DNA of 7,506 bases from CAYQTL01 sp964420405 (GTDB taxonomy: Bacteria > Acidobacteriota > Thermoanaerobaculia > Thermoanaerobaculales > Sulfomarinibacteraceae). Within the stretch, counting starts at the first letter, position 1, and every line of letters starts with the position of its first letter. Positions 1 to 7,200 of this stretch are shown piece after piece. The position numbers and the translations under genes were made by a program. The stretch spans positions 1 through 7,506 of the forward strand of contig CAYQTL010000125.1 of the NCBI GenBank assembly GCA_964420405.1. The letters run 5' to 3'. A model generated the notes under the pieces. It was not told the origin of the DNA. It saw nothing but the letters and a program-made list of their open reading frames with translations, and did not search any database.

Positions 1-73
1 GAGCGAGCGCTTTGCAGGCCGTTGCGGTTTCTGGAGGCGGGATCACCTGGTCCGAGCAGATGCGTGCCGGCTG
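1..73. other. Window-edge stretch with no assignable gene
   Basis: All three forward frames are open here, but none gives a recognisable protein, and the openness continues straight into the GC-rich 16-bp repeat, so it is not evidence of coding. It could be the tail of an upstream gene cut by the window edge or plain intergenic DNA. The last bases (66-72) form the left arm of a hairpin that continues into the repeat array. Confidence 0.4.
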
Positions 74-82
74 GAAGCCGGC
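66..82. other. Perfect 7-bp hairpin leading into the 16-bp repeat array
   Basis: GCCGGCT (66-72), loop GGA, AGCCGGC (76-82). The right arm is the start of the first 16-bp unit, so the hairpin looks like an end element of the repeat family rather than an independent site. No T-tract follows, so it is not a canonical intrinsic terminator on the + strand. Confidence 0.6.
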
Positions 83-183
83 GCTACGAGAAGCCGGCGC
101 TACGAGAAGCCGGCGCTACGGGGCCGGCGCTACGAGAAGCCGGCGCTACGAGAAGCCGGCGTTACGAGAGGCCGGCGCTGCGG
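74..183. repeat. 16-bp tandem repeat array, seven units
   Basis: The unit is GAAGCCGGCGCTACGA. Copies begin at 74, 90, 106, 122, 136, 152 and 168. The copy at 122 is 14 bp (it lacks AA), the copy at 152 has one C to T change, and the last copy is degenerate. Each unit contains the self-complementary hexamer GCCGGC, so neighbouring units can pair. Because 16 is not a multiple of three, the array cycles through all frames and gives arginine/alanine-rich nonsense peptides (KPALREAGATRSRRY type) that automatic pipelines may call as proteins. It lies 67 bases upstream of the YfhO-like gene. Similar GCCGGC-centred intergenic repeats are, from memory, common in some Acidobacteriota; I cannot verify that here. 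Confidence 0.85.
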
Positions 184-250
184 AGCGGGCGCTCTGGAGT
201 CGGGGTGAGGGAGCCGGTGCTGCGGAGGCGGCGCGTCGAAGGCGCCTGAT

Positions 251-2509
251 ATGGTGGCAGCCGCCGTGGCAGTCGCGCTCTGGATCCTGGTGCCGCTGGT
301 CGTGCTCCACCTGGCGCTGCTCGGCCGCCGGCGGGAGCTGCTCCGCTTCCAACTGCTCCTCGACGTCGTCCTGGCGGTGGTGGTCGGACCGGCGCTGCTC
401 GTCGGGGGCGATCTCGGCACGGTGCGCACCCTCGAGCGCAACGCCCCCTACGACGGCTGGGAGTTCTCGGACCTCACCGGCTTCCAGCCGACGCAGTCGG
501 ACCTGGTCCTGCAGATCCACCCGTGGATGGAGGAGTCGCGGCGGCAGCTCCTCGAGGGCCGTCTGCCGCTGATCGCCGAGCACGTCGGCGGCGGGATGCC
601 GCTGCTCGCCCACGGACAGAGCGGGCTGTGGGCGCCGGTCAACCTCCCGGTCTGGGTCCTCGGCCCGTCTTGCGGTACGACCGTGATGGCGGCCTACAAG
701 CTGGAGCTGGCGGGGCTCGGCGCGTTCCTGCTCCTCCGGCGCCGGTGGCGGCTGCGGGGCGACGCCGCCACCGTCGGCGGGATCGGCTGGGCGGCCGCCC
801 CCTACTTCCTGTCGTGGCTGCTGGTTCCGATGGGCTGGGTGATCGCGGCCCTGCCCTGGGTCTGGTGGCTGGTGCTGCGGGTCGCCGGCGGCCGCGTGCG
901 GGCCGGACGGGTGGCCGTCGCCGGGGTGCTGGTGGGGTGGCTGCTGGGCTCGGGTCTCAACCCGGAGACGTCGGCGATCGTCGTCGGCTCGGCCCTGCTC
1001 GCGGCACTCGTGCTCCACCCCCGCCGATGGGGGAGGGTGGTCGCGGTCGCCGCCGTCGCGGCCGCGCTGGCGGCCGCCATGGCGTGGCCCACGTTCGGCT
1101 CGATCTCGGCCTCGTCGCGGGTCGCGGTCGAGTCGGAGCACGGCGGAAACCTCCCGCGAGCGCCCCTCGAGCTGCGCCGCGACGCAGCCATGCAGCTGGT
1201 GGCGCCCGCCGTCCACGGCCACCCGGGCCGCGGCGACTGGCGCGCTCCATACCCCCACGCCGGTGGCGCCATGGGGGTGGGCGGCGCCGCCCTCGGCCTG
1301 CTGGCGGCGTCGTCGGTGCGCCGGCGGCGGCGCCGGCTCGCGTGGGCTGCCCTCGCCCAGATCGCGGTGGTGGCGGTGCTGGTGTTCCGGGTGCCGCCGC
1401 TGGACGCGCTGCTCGTGCGGGTCCCGCCGCTGGACGTGATGACGCTGCCCCGGTTCGCGGTGCTCGCCCCGTGGGGGCTGCTGATCCTCGCGGCGCTCGC
1501 GGTGGATGGCGCCCGCGCGGGACGTGCCCGACGGGGGATCGTGCCGTGGCTGCCGGCGGGGCTGGTGGCGGTGGTCGCCGTTCTCGGCTCGGCGTGGACG
1601 CTGGCGCCGTCGGACGCCCTGCTCGTCCTGCTCGGCGTCGTGCTCGCCGCGGTCGCACCCCTCGTGGCGGGCAGACCGGGATGGCCGGGCCTGCTCGTCG
1701 GCGGGGAGCTGGTGCTGCTCGGGATCGGCATCAACCCGGTGGTGCACCCCTCGGACCGGCTGCCGCGACCGGAGCCGGTGGTGCGCCTCCAGGCGGCGGT
1801 CGCCGCCGAGGGGGGCAGGGTGCTCGGTCTGGACGGCTGGCTGCCGCCGAACATGGCGAGCCGCCACGGCCTCACCGACCTGAACGCCTACGACCCGGTG
1901 CGACCGCTGCCCTACGCCGCCATGATGCGGCGCCTCGGCGACCACGATCCGATCCTGGGCGGCGCCGTCACCGAGGCCCCGCCCCGGCTGTTGGGCGCCT
2001 GGTCTGTGCGCTGGCTGCTGGGACCGGCGACGGCCCGGCCGCCGGGTTGGCGGGAGGTGTGGCGGGACGGCTCCGATGCGCTGTGGCGCAACCCAGGCTG
2101 GCTGCCGGAGCTGCGTGTCCACGGCGAGGCGGTCGAGGGCGATCTGGAGCTGCTGGTCTCCGAGACCCTGGACCTGTCGCGGGTCGCGGTGGTGCCGCCG
2201 GGCAGCCCGGCGGTCGGGGCGACCTCGGTGCGCCTCCAGCCCGTGTCCGTCGGGCCGACCCGGGTGCGCGCGGCGGTCGAGTGCGACGGCCCGTGCCTGG
2301 TGCTGCTCGCCCGGCCGTGGTCGCCCGGCTGGTTCGCGTCGGTGGACGGCCGACCTGCGGAGCTGGTGCTCGCCAACCTCGCGGGTCTCGGGGTGGTGTC
2401 GCCCGCGGGCAGGCACGAGGTCGAGCTGCGCTACCGGCCCTGGCGCTGGGCGTGGGCGCCCCGCCCGGATGCGACCGCGCACCTGGTTGCCGTCGCCCGG
2501 CCACGCTGA
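251..2509 (+). CDS. YfhO-family polytopic membrane protein (probable GT-C type glycosyltransferase)
   Basis: 752 residues. The N-terminal part has about ten or more hydrophobic segments (first at residues 4-24). After it comes the YfhO family signature in an extracytoplasmic loop: D84 followed by Q88, H90-P-W92, then EGRLPL (102-107), GGGMP (113-117) and QSGLWAPVN (123-131). The family usually reads D..QqypW, EGrlPLW, GG.P...n.QsgLfyPlN, so the match is clear. A soluble C-terminal domain (about 688-733) carries the family pattern PGW.a.VDGrpa followed by PAGRHEVELRYRP. Family knowledge: B. subtilis YfhO is linked to glycosylation of lipoteichoic acid, and an early acidic residue is the candidate catalytic base of GT-C enzymes; the substrate in this organism is unknown. 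Start: ATG 251 has GAAGG at 238-242, spacing 8, and an in-frame TGA at 206 excludes a long extension. Odd point: YfhO proteins often end with one more membrane helix after the C-terminal domain; here only about 20 non-hydrophobic residues follow. Coding is near certain; the exact enzymatic role is inferred. Confidence 0.88.
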   Translation: MVAAAVAVALWILVPLVVLHLALLGRRRELLRFQLLLDVVLAVVVGPALLVGGDLGTVRTLERNAPYDGWEFSDLTGFQPTQSDLVLQIHPWMEESRRQLLEGRLPLIAEHVGGGMPLLAHGQSGLWAPVNLPVWVLGPSCGTTVMAAYKLELAGLGAFLLLRRRWRLRGDAATVGGIGWAAAPYFLSWLLVPMGWVIAALPWVWWLVLRVAGGRVRAGRVAVAGVLVGWLLGSGLNPETSAIVVGSALLAALVLHPRRWGRVVAVAAVAAALAAAMAWPTFGSISASSRVAVESEHGGNLPRAPLELRRDAAMQLVAPAVHGHPGRGDWRAPYPHAGGAMGVGGAALGLLAASSVRRRRRRLAWAALAQIAVVAVLVFRVPPLDALLVRVPPLDVMTLPRFAVLAPWGLLILAALAVDGARAGRARRGIVPWLPAGLVAVVAVLGSAWTLAPSDALLVLLGVVLAAVAPLVAGRPGWPGLLVGGELVLLGIGINPVVHPSDRLPRPEPVVRLQAAVAAEGGRVLGLDGWLPPNMASRHGLTDLNAYDPVRPLPYAAMMRRLGDHDPILGGAVTEAPPRLLGAWSVRWLLGPATARPPGWREVWRDGSDALWRNPGWLPELRVHGEAVEGDLELLVSETLDLSRVAVVPPGSPAVGATSVRLQPVSVGPTRVRAAVECDGPCLVLLARPWSPGWFASVDGRPAELVLANLAGLGVVSPAGRHEVELRYRPWRWAWAPRPDATAHLVAVARPR

Positions 2510-2591
2510 CAGGGCAGTCGCCGACGCCTTCGGCAGGACGTGTCCGGATGAGGTCCGGGCCCGACGAAACCGGCACGTGGAGGGTCGGGGG

Positions 2592-2786
2592 GTGTCCCGG
2601 CGTCGTCTGAGGCGACCCGTTCCGCCGGCCGGTGGCGTCCGGGTCACCGGGGCCTTCGTCGACGTCATCATCGCGGGGGGCAGCGGCGGGCTCGACGCGC
2701 CCCGCGGGCTGGTGTTCGACGGCCCTCTCTTCTCCGACGGCTTCGAGTCGGGCGACACGGCGGCGTGGTCGGCCGCGGTCCGGTGA
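2592..2786 (+). CDS. Small protein ending in a GFESGDTAAWS motif; possible gene remnant
   Basis: 64 residues from a GTG start. GGAGGG at 2579-2584 lies 7 bases before the GTG, one of the two best ribosome binding sites in the window, and decides the start; there is no ATG in frame. The N-terminus is arginine-rich (VSRRRLRRPVPP), then a mildly hydrophobic stretch (VRVTGAFVDVIIAGG) too weak to call a signal peptide, then a C-terminus with LFSDGFESGDTAAWSAAVR. From memory, DGFESGDTSAWS-like strings recur in secreted proteins of Acidobacteriota and Myxococcota, either at the very C-terminus or at the opening of a jelly-roll domain; function unknown. It follows the YfhO-like gene by 82 bases on the same strand and could be co-transcribed. 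It may be a genuine small gene or the surviving tail of a larger secreted protein. The motif makes coding in this frame likely; autonomy as a gene is uncertain. Confidence 0.5.
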   Translation: MSRRRLRRPVPPAGGVRVTGAFVDVIIAGGSGGLDAPRGLVFDGPLFSDGFESGDTAAWSAAVR

Positions 2787-2802
2787 CGAGGGTGTGGCGG
2801 CG

Positions 2803-3524
2803 TCAGTCGCTTCCGGCCGCCGGTCGCGGTGCGTCGACGAGGGTGAGTGTCGCCTCGGCGCCGAGCTCGCCGGCCCACGCATCCGCGCCACACGCCATCG
2901 GCCGGTCCGCGTCGTTGCTCAGCATCATGGCGCAGGCGTTGCGGTACCGGGCCCGGAGGCGGTGGCGGCCGGGGGTGGGAAAGACGTTCGCCGGCAGATC
3001 GCGGGCCGCGAGCCAGGTGCCTGCGCCGCTGATGATGAACGTCTCGCCGCGGACCCCGAACAGAAGCTCGAGCACGCCCGCCGGCAGGTGGCGCGCGAGC
3101 ATCTCGGGCACCGGGATGCGGGCGACCCACCCGGCGGGCTCGACGGTGCCGTCCGGGGCCGGGCCCAGCAGGAGCGGGAACCGGAACGCCTCGCCGGGTG
3201 CGAGCCGGCGGACGTCCGCAGGCCGCGGAAACGGCACCATGGCGTAGATGACCTCAGGCTCGAGCTCGAAGGTCCGCCCGTCGGGCCGCCCTCCACGGAG
3301 AGCTTCCAGCATCCCCAGGCCTTGTGCATGGAGTCGGGATGGAACACCGCGACGGGAGCCCGGCCGCTGTTCGTGACCACGAGAGCGAGCGGCGGGCTGG
3401 TGGCGACGGCGGCTTCCTCCGGCGCCTCGAGGGTGAGGGCGAGACGGCCGTCGTCGGAGAGGGCGTCGCCCGCCGCCGCGGCGACGCCGAGCCCGAGGAG
3501 GATCGCGAGCGCCGTGGTCATCAT
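2803..3524 (-). pseudogene. Secreted Ig-like protein of unknown function, interrupted by a one-base frameshift
   Basis: Reading down from ATG 3524 (a second ATG follows at 3521), GGAG lies 4 bases before the first and 7 before the second, so either may be used. Frame one gives 79 plausible residues: a signal peptide (MMTTALAILLGLGVAAAAG), then a beta-sandwich-like stretch with PLALVVTNSGRAPVAVF and MHKAWGCWKLSVEGG. Around 3286 the sensible frame moves back by one base and continues for 160 residues from PDGRTFELEPEVIYAMVPF through LAPGEAFRFPLLL to PTPGRHRLRARYRN, AWAGELGAEATLTLVDAP and a TGA at 2805-2803. Restoring one base in GGCGGCCC gives an intact protein of about 240 residues. The pattern of 'vtNsG..pV', 'L.PGE.f.F', 'PG.h.lRarY' and 'W.GEL.aE.tLtv' is typical of exported Ig-fold proteins (BsuPI-like), but I do not recognise a named family. 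Three cysteines are present. The break may be real, or a sequencing or assembly slip in GC-rich DNA; no convincing slippery heptamer is visible. Confidence 0.72.
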
Positions 3525-3563
3525 CTGTCTCCAGTATGGGGCCGCCGGATGCTCCGAGCGATC

Positions 3564-3620
3564 CGGGATCGCGTCCCGATCCCGTTCGAACCCGGTCTCC
3601 GATCCCGATCCCGATCCCGA
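3564..3620. repeat. C-rich CCCGAT hexamer repeats with a local inverted repeat
   Basis: Three CCCGAT steps occur at 3604-3618, preceded by related CCC runs at 3575, 3581 and 3591. Within it, CGGGATCG (3564-3571) and CGATCCCG (3577-3584) form an 8-bp inverted repeat with a 5-base loop, overlapping at one base the palindrome GTTCGAAC (3584-3591). On the minus strand this is a run of GGG tracts and could fold as a G-quadruplex upstream of the minus-strand gene. The GTTCGAAC string recalls a tRNA T-arm, but flanking bases do not pair as a T-stem. Confidence 0.7.
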
Positions 3621-3655
3621 CGAAGCCCGCCGTCCGCCTCCGCGACTTCCGACAG

Positions 3656-3669
3656 AGCGGAGCTCCGCT
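3656..3669. other. Perfect 14-bp palindrome between the two hexamer arrays
   Basis: AGCGGAGCTCCGCT reads identically on both strands. It lies between the inverted hexamer arrays, 132 bases upstream of the minus-strand start and 217 bases upstream of the protease start. It could be an operator for a dimeric regulator serving the divergent genes or a chance palindrome in GC-rich DNA; there is no second copy in the window to support an operator. Confidence 0.35.
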
Positions 3670-3707
3670 GGTCGAGCCGGGGTGCTTCCTCGCATCGTCC
3701 GACACCA

Positions 3708-3759
3708 TCGGGATCGGGAACGGGATCGGGATCGGGAACGGGATCGGGAACGGGATCGG
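3708..3759. repeat. Hexamer tandem array (TCGGGA/ACGGGA) with eight GGG tracts
   Basis: Eight full units alternate between TCGGGA and ACGGGA, starting at 3708, 3714, 3720, 3726, 3732, 3738, 3744 and 3750, then a partial unit. Every GGG is separated by exactly three bases, so the + strand satisfies the G3N3 pattern for a G-quadruplex twice over. Sixteen bases (CGGGATCGGGATCGGG) are the reverse complement of part of the array at 3603-3618, so the two could also pair as a long stem around a roughly 100-base loop. It lies about 125 bases upstream of the protease start. Confidence 0.85.
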
Positions 3760-3872
3760 ACCAGGGGCCGTCGCGGATGGGAAATCCAACGGCCCGGGTT
3801 CGCGTATACACCTGGAACGCCGTTCCCGTGGAGGCCGTCGAGGCCCGGGCGCGGTCACGGCGGGGACACTCG

Positions 3873-3878
3873 AGGAGG
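3873..3878 (+). promoter_or_regulatory. Strong Shine-Dalgarno of the Tricorn-like protease
   Basis: AGGAGG at 3873-3878, 7 bases before ATG 3886. It fixes the start of the protease; the same frame is open for over 1,200 bases upstream but that extension reads through hexamer repeats and the antisense of the Ig-like gene and has no protein character. Confidence 0.85.
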
Positions 3879-3885
3879 AGACGGG

Positions 3886-6800
3886 ATGAAGCTCAGGACC
3901 TGGCTCGTGGTGGTGTGTCTGACGGCCCTGCTGGGGGCGACGGGAGCGGTGGCGCAGGACGGCGACGGCGGCACGCGGCTGCTGCGGTTCCCCGACATCC
4001 ACGGCGACCGGATCGTGTTCTCCCACGGCGGCGACCTGTGGCTGGTGTCCGACCAGGGCGGCACGGCCCGCCGGCTGACGGCCCATCCCGGCCGCGAGGT
4101 GTTCCCGCGGTTCTCGCCCGACGGCGAGTGGATCGCGTTCACGGGGCAGTACGACGGCGACGAGCAGGTCTACGTGGTGCCGACGGCCGGCGGCGAGCCG
4201 GTGCGGCTGACCTGGTACCCCGCGCAGGGCCCGCTGCCGCCGCGGTGGGGGTTCGACCACCTGGTGTACGGCTGGACGCCCGACGGCGAGTCGGTGTTCT
4301 TCCGATCGCTGCGCGACGCCGGCAGCGGCGACCGCGAGGGCCGGCTGTACACGGTGCGGCGCACCGGCGGTCTGCCGGAGGCGCTGCCGATGCCCGACTC
4401 GGGTGCCGGCGACTTCTCCCCCGACGGCACGAAGATGGTCTACTCGCCGCTGTTCCGTGACTTCCGCCACTGGAAGCGGTACGAGGGGGGCTGGGCCCAG
4501 AACCTCTACGTCTTCGACCTCGAGACCCTCGAGGCGACGCCGATCGCCCACAGCCCGCGCACCGAGCGCGACCCGATGTGGATCGGCGACAGGATCTACT
4601 TCGTCTCCGACCGTGACGACCGTCTGAACCTGTACGCGGCCGATCCCACCGGCGGCGAGGTCGAGCAGATCACGTTCCACGACCCGTGGGACGTGCGGTG
4701 GCCGTCCACCGACCACGACAGCCGGATCGTCTACGAGCTGAACGGCCAGCTGCGGGTGCTCGACGTGAGGGACGGCTCCGACACCGTGCTGGAGATCCGG
4801 GTTCCCGACGACGGGCTGTGGAAGCGGGCCCGGCGCGTCGGCGTAAGCGACCAGGTGCGCGACGACGCGCTCTCGCCGGGGGGCGAGCGGGCGCTGTTCG
4901 TGGCCCGGGGCGACGTGTACACGGTGCCGGTGGAGCACGGCCCGGTCCGCAACCTGACGCGCTCGCCCGGCGCCCGCGACCGGGAGGCCCGCTGGTCGCC
5001 CGACGGCCGCTCGGTGGCCTACGTCTCGGATGCCGACGGCGAGGACGAGATCTGGCTGGCGGACCAGCTCGGCGTCGAGCCGGCCCGCAAGCTCACCGAC
5101 GGCCACGCGACCCGGCTGACCGGGCTGGTGTGGTCGCCGGACAGCGAGCGCATCGCGTTCACCGACATCATGGGGCGGCTGATGGTGGTCGAGGTGGCCG
5201 ACGGCGCCGAGAGGCTGGCGGCGGACGACATCTTCGGTCAGATCGACGAGCCCTCGTGGTCGCCCGACGGCCGGTACCTCGCGCTGACGCTGCGCAACGA
5301 GGCCGGCGTGTCGCGGCTGTTCGTCTGGAGCGTCGGCGACGGCGAGCTGCGCCAGGTGACCTCGGACCTGTTCAACGTGTCCTCGCCGTCGTGGGGGCTG
5401 GGCGGCGACTACCTGTTCTTCGCCTCGGACCGCCACTACGTACCGCAGATCTCGAACCTCGAGTGGAACTACGCCGGCAACGAGCGCGGCGGGCTGTACG
5501 CGCTGGCGCTGCGGGAGGACGTGGCGCCGCTGCTGCCGCCGCGCAGCGACGAGGTCGAGGTGGAGGACGCGGACGACGGGACGAAGGACGCGGAGAAGGA
5601 CGCCGACGGCGACGAGACGACGAAGGACGCGACGCCCGACGTGGAGATCGACTTCGACGGCCTCGCCGGCCGCGTCATGCAGATCCCGGTCGAGCCCGGC
5701 AACTACAGCGGCGTCGGGGCGGTCGAGACGGGGCTGGTGTACCTGACGTCGGAGCCGTTCTTCTACGGACGCAGCCCCAACGGGCGCAGCACCCTGCACC
5801 TGTTCACCTTCGAGGAGCGCGAGAGCACCGTGCTCGCCTCCGGCATCCAGGGCGCCCGGCTGTCGGCGGACGGATCGAAGGTGCTGGTACGGACCCCGGG
5901 CGGCTACGAGCTGAAGGACGTGAAGCCGAAGGGCGGCGAGTCGAAGCCGGTGTCCGTCGCCGGCCTCGAGATGGACCTCGACCCGCCGGCCGAGTGGCGC
6001 CAGATCTTCGACGAGACCTGGCGGACCTTCCGGGACCTCTTCTACGTCGAGAACATGCACGGCTACGACTGGCGCGCGATCGGCGAGCGGTACCGGAAGC
6101 TGCTGCCCCACGTCGTGCACCGCTCGGACCTCAACTACGTGCTGACGGAGATGGTGGCCGAGCTGAACGCGGGCCACACCTACATCTCCGGCGGGGACTT
6201 CGAGATCCCCGAGCGGGCGCCGGTCGGGCTGCCGGGTGCGCGTTTCGAGCTCGACGAGGAGGCGGGACGCTACCGGATCGCGCGGATCCTGCCGGGCCAC
6301 AACGAGGAGACCCTGTACCGCTCGCCCCTGACCGAGGTCGGCGTGGGCGCCCGCGAGGGCGACTACGTGCTGGCGATCGAGCGCGTGGAGCTCGAAGGCG
6401 ACGACAACCCCTACCGGCTGCTGCAGCACCTGACGGAGCCCGTCACGCTGACGGTCAACGACCGGCCGAGCTTCGACGGCGCGCGGGAGGTCACCTACGA
6501 GCCGCGCCGCGACGAGACCCCGCTGCTGTACCTCGAGTGGGTGCTCGACAACCTCGCCATGGTCGACGAGATGAGCGACGGCACGATCGGGTACCTGCAC
6601 ATCCCGGACATGGGGCCCCGCGGGATCGCCGAGTTCATCAAGTGGTACTACCCCCAGATCCGCAAGCAGGGCCTGGTGGTGGACGTGCGCAGCAACGGTG
6701 GCGGCAACGTGTCGCAGATGATCATCGAGCGGCTCGACACGCGGGTGATGGGGACGCGGTTCGGGCGGACCTCCGAGGTACCGACGACCTACCCGTCGAC

Positions 6801-7200
6801 GGCGTTCCACGGCCACCTGGCGTGTCTGATCAGCGAGACCTCGGCGTCGGACGGCGACATCTTCCCGCACTACTTCCGGGAGGCGGGGCTCGGCCCGGTG
6901 ATCGGCAAGCGGACCTGGGGCGGCGTCGTCGGCGGCGGCTACGCGCCGCTGATCGACGGCGGCACCCTGTTCGTGCCGCGCTCGGCCACCAACAACCTCG
7001 AGGGCGAGTACATCATCGAGGGGCTCGGGGTCGAGCCGGACATCGAGGTCACCAATGACCCCGCGGCGGTCGCCGCGGGGCGGGACCCGCAGCTCGAGCG
7101 CGGCGTCAAGGAGATCCTGCAGGCGATCCAGCGGGACCCGAAGCGCCTGCCCGATCGTCCCGCGGACCCGGTCAAGACCCCCGCGCCCCGGGGGCCGTAG
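3886..7200 (+). CDS. Exported Tricorn-like serine protease (peptidase family S41)
   Basis: 1,104 residues, about the usual length for the family. A signal peptide (MKLRTWLVVVCLTALLGATG..., probable cleavage AVA|Q after residue 23) sends it to the periplasm, unlike the cytosolic archaeal enzyme. Order: a first TolB/WD-like beta-propeller (about 30-330) with FSPDGEWIAF near 76 and FSPDGTKMVY near 177; a second propeller (about 340-690) with WSPDG repeats near 370, 416 and 457; an acidic lysine-containing linker (about 556-591); the helical C1 region (about 696-770) with H764 in AGHTY; a PDZ domain (about 780-870); and the C2 catalytic region with DVRSNGGGN (933-941) and the nucleophile S988 in SASDGD. 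E1045 in IIEGLGVEPD is the probable fourth catalytic position. The H-to-S and S-to-E spacings (224 and 57) are close to those of Thermoplasma Tricorn (H746, S965, E1023). Expected role: cutting peptides made by other proteases, with propellers gating access and a hexameric ring. No Tricorn-interacting aminopeptidase gene is in the window. The stop TAG lies inside the first unit of the 3' tandem array, so the last residues may have been altered by repeat insertion. Confidence 0.96.
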   Translation: MKLRTWLVVVCLTALLGATGAVAQDGDGGTRLLRFPDIHGDRIVFSHGGDLWLVSDQGGTARRLTAHPGREVFPRFSPDGEWIAFTGQYDGDEQVYVVPTAGGEPVRLTWYPAQGPLPPRWGFDHLVYGWTPDGESVFFRSLRDAGSGDREGRLYTVRRTGGLPEALPMPDSGAGDFSPDGTKMVYSPLFRDFRHWKRYEGGWAQNLYVFDLETLEATPIAHSPRTERDPMWIGDRIYFVSDRDDRLNLYAADPTGGEVEQITFHDPWDVRWPSTDHDSRIVYELNGQLRVLDVRDGSDTVLEIRVPDDGLWKRARRVGVSDQVRDDALSPGGERALFVARGDVYTVPVEHGPVRNLTRSPGARDREARWSPDGRSVAYVSDADGEDEIWLADQLGVEPARKLTDGHATRLTGLVWSPDSERIAFTDIMGRLMVVEVADGAERLAADDIFGQIDEPSWSPDGRYLALTLRNEAGVSRLFVWSVGDGELRQVTSDLFNVSSPSWGLGGDYLFFASDRHYVPQISNLEWNYAGNERGGLYALALREDVAPLLPPRSDEVEVEDADDGTKDAEKDADGDETTKDATPDVEIDFDGLAGRVMQIPVEPGNYSGVGAVETGLVYLTSEPFFYGRSPNGRSTLHLFTFEERESTVLASGIQGARLSADGSKVLVRTPGGYELKDVKPKGGESKPVSVAGLEMDLDPPAEWRQIFDETWRTFRDLFYVENMHGYDWRAIGERYRKLLPHVVHRSDLNYVLTEMVAELNAGHTYISGGDFEIPERAPVGLPGARFELDEEAGRYRIARILPGHNEETLYRSPLTEVGVGAREGDYVLAIERVELEGDDNPYRLLQHLTEPVTLTVNDRPSFDGAREVTYEPRRDETPLLYLEWVLDNLAMVDEMSDGTIGYLHIPDMGPRGIAEFIKWYYPQIRKQGLVVDVRSNGGGNVSQMIIERLDTRVMGTRFGRTSEVPTTYPSTAFHGHLACLISETSASDGDIFPHYFREAGLGPVIGKRTWGGVVGGGYAPLIDGGTLFVPRSATNNLEGEYIIEGLGVEPDIEVTNDPAAVAAGRDPQLERGVKEILQAIQRDPKRLPDRPADPVKTPAPRGP

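Larger units (their letters stand above)
3525..3885. other. Divergent intergenic region filled with hexamer repeats
   Basis: This 361-base gap separates the minus-strand Ig-like gene from the plus-strand protease gene, so promoters for both should lie here. It holds an inverted pair of GGGATC-type arrays (3564-3620 and 3708-3759), a 14-bp palindrome (3656-3669) and the ribosome binding site of the protease gene. I see no good TTGACA-TATAAT pair. The only AT-leaning spot is TATACA at 3805-3810, without a matching -35 box. A small hairpin GGAAC-GCC-GTTCC sits at 3814-3826, in what would be the protease leader. Confidence 0.6.

Noticed and set aside
22..249. Small plus-strand ORF across the 5' array
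   Set aside because: The peptide is a translation of the 16-bp repeat in shifting frames and shows no protein character.
146..3130. A 994-codon open frame on the minus strand
   Set aside because: It is antisense to the YfhO-like gene, very rich in Arg, Pro and His, with no domain; a composition-driven shadow.
3575..3600. GTTCGAAC as the T-loop of a tRNA
   Set aside because: The flanking five bases do not pair as a T-stem on either strand, and no acceptor or anticodon arm can be found.
3805..3810. TATACA as a -10 box for the protease gene
   Set aside because: Two mismatches to TATAAT and no -35-like sequence at 16-18 bases upstream; too weak to list as a promoter.
2632..3885. In-frame upstream extension of the protease gene
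   Set aside because: It crosses the antisense of the Ig-like gene and the hexamer arrays, and the ATG at 3886 has both a perfect Shine-Dalgarno and an immediate signal peptide.
3886..3954. Lipoprotein signal with Cys at residue 11 of the protease
   Set aside because: The cysteine lies within the hydrophobic core (VVVCLTA), too early and without a proper lipobox; a standard signal peptidase I site (AVA|Q) fits better.
2803..6870. A 1,355-codon open frame on the minus strand
   Set aside because: Most of it is antisense to the Tricorn-like protease and is histidine/arginine/valine-rich nonsense typical of GC-rich shadows. Only its last 160 codons (2803-3285) belong to a real gene, the frameshifted Ig-like protein.
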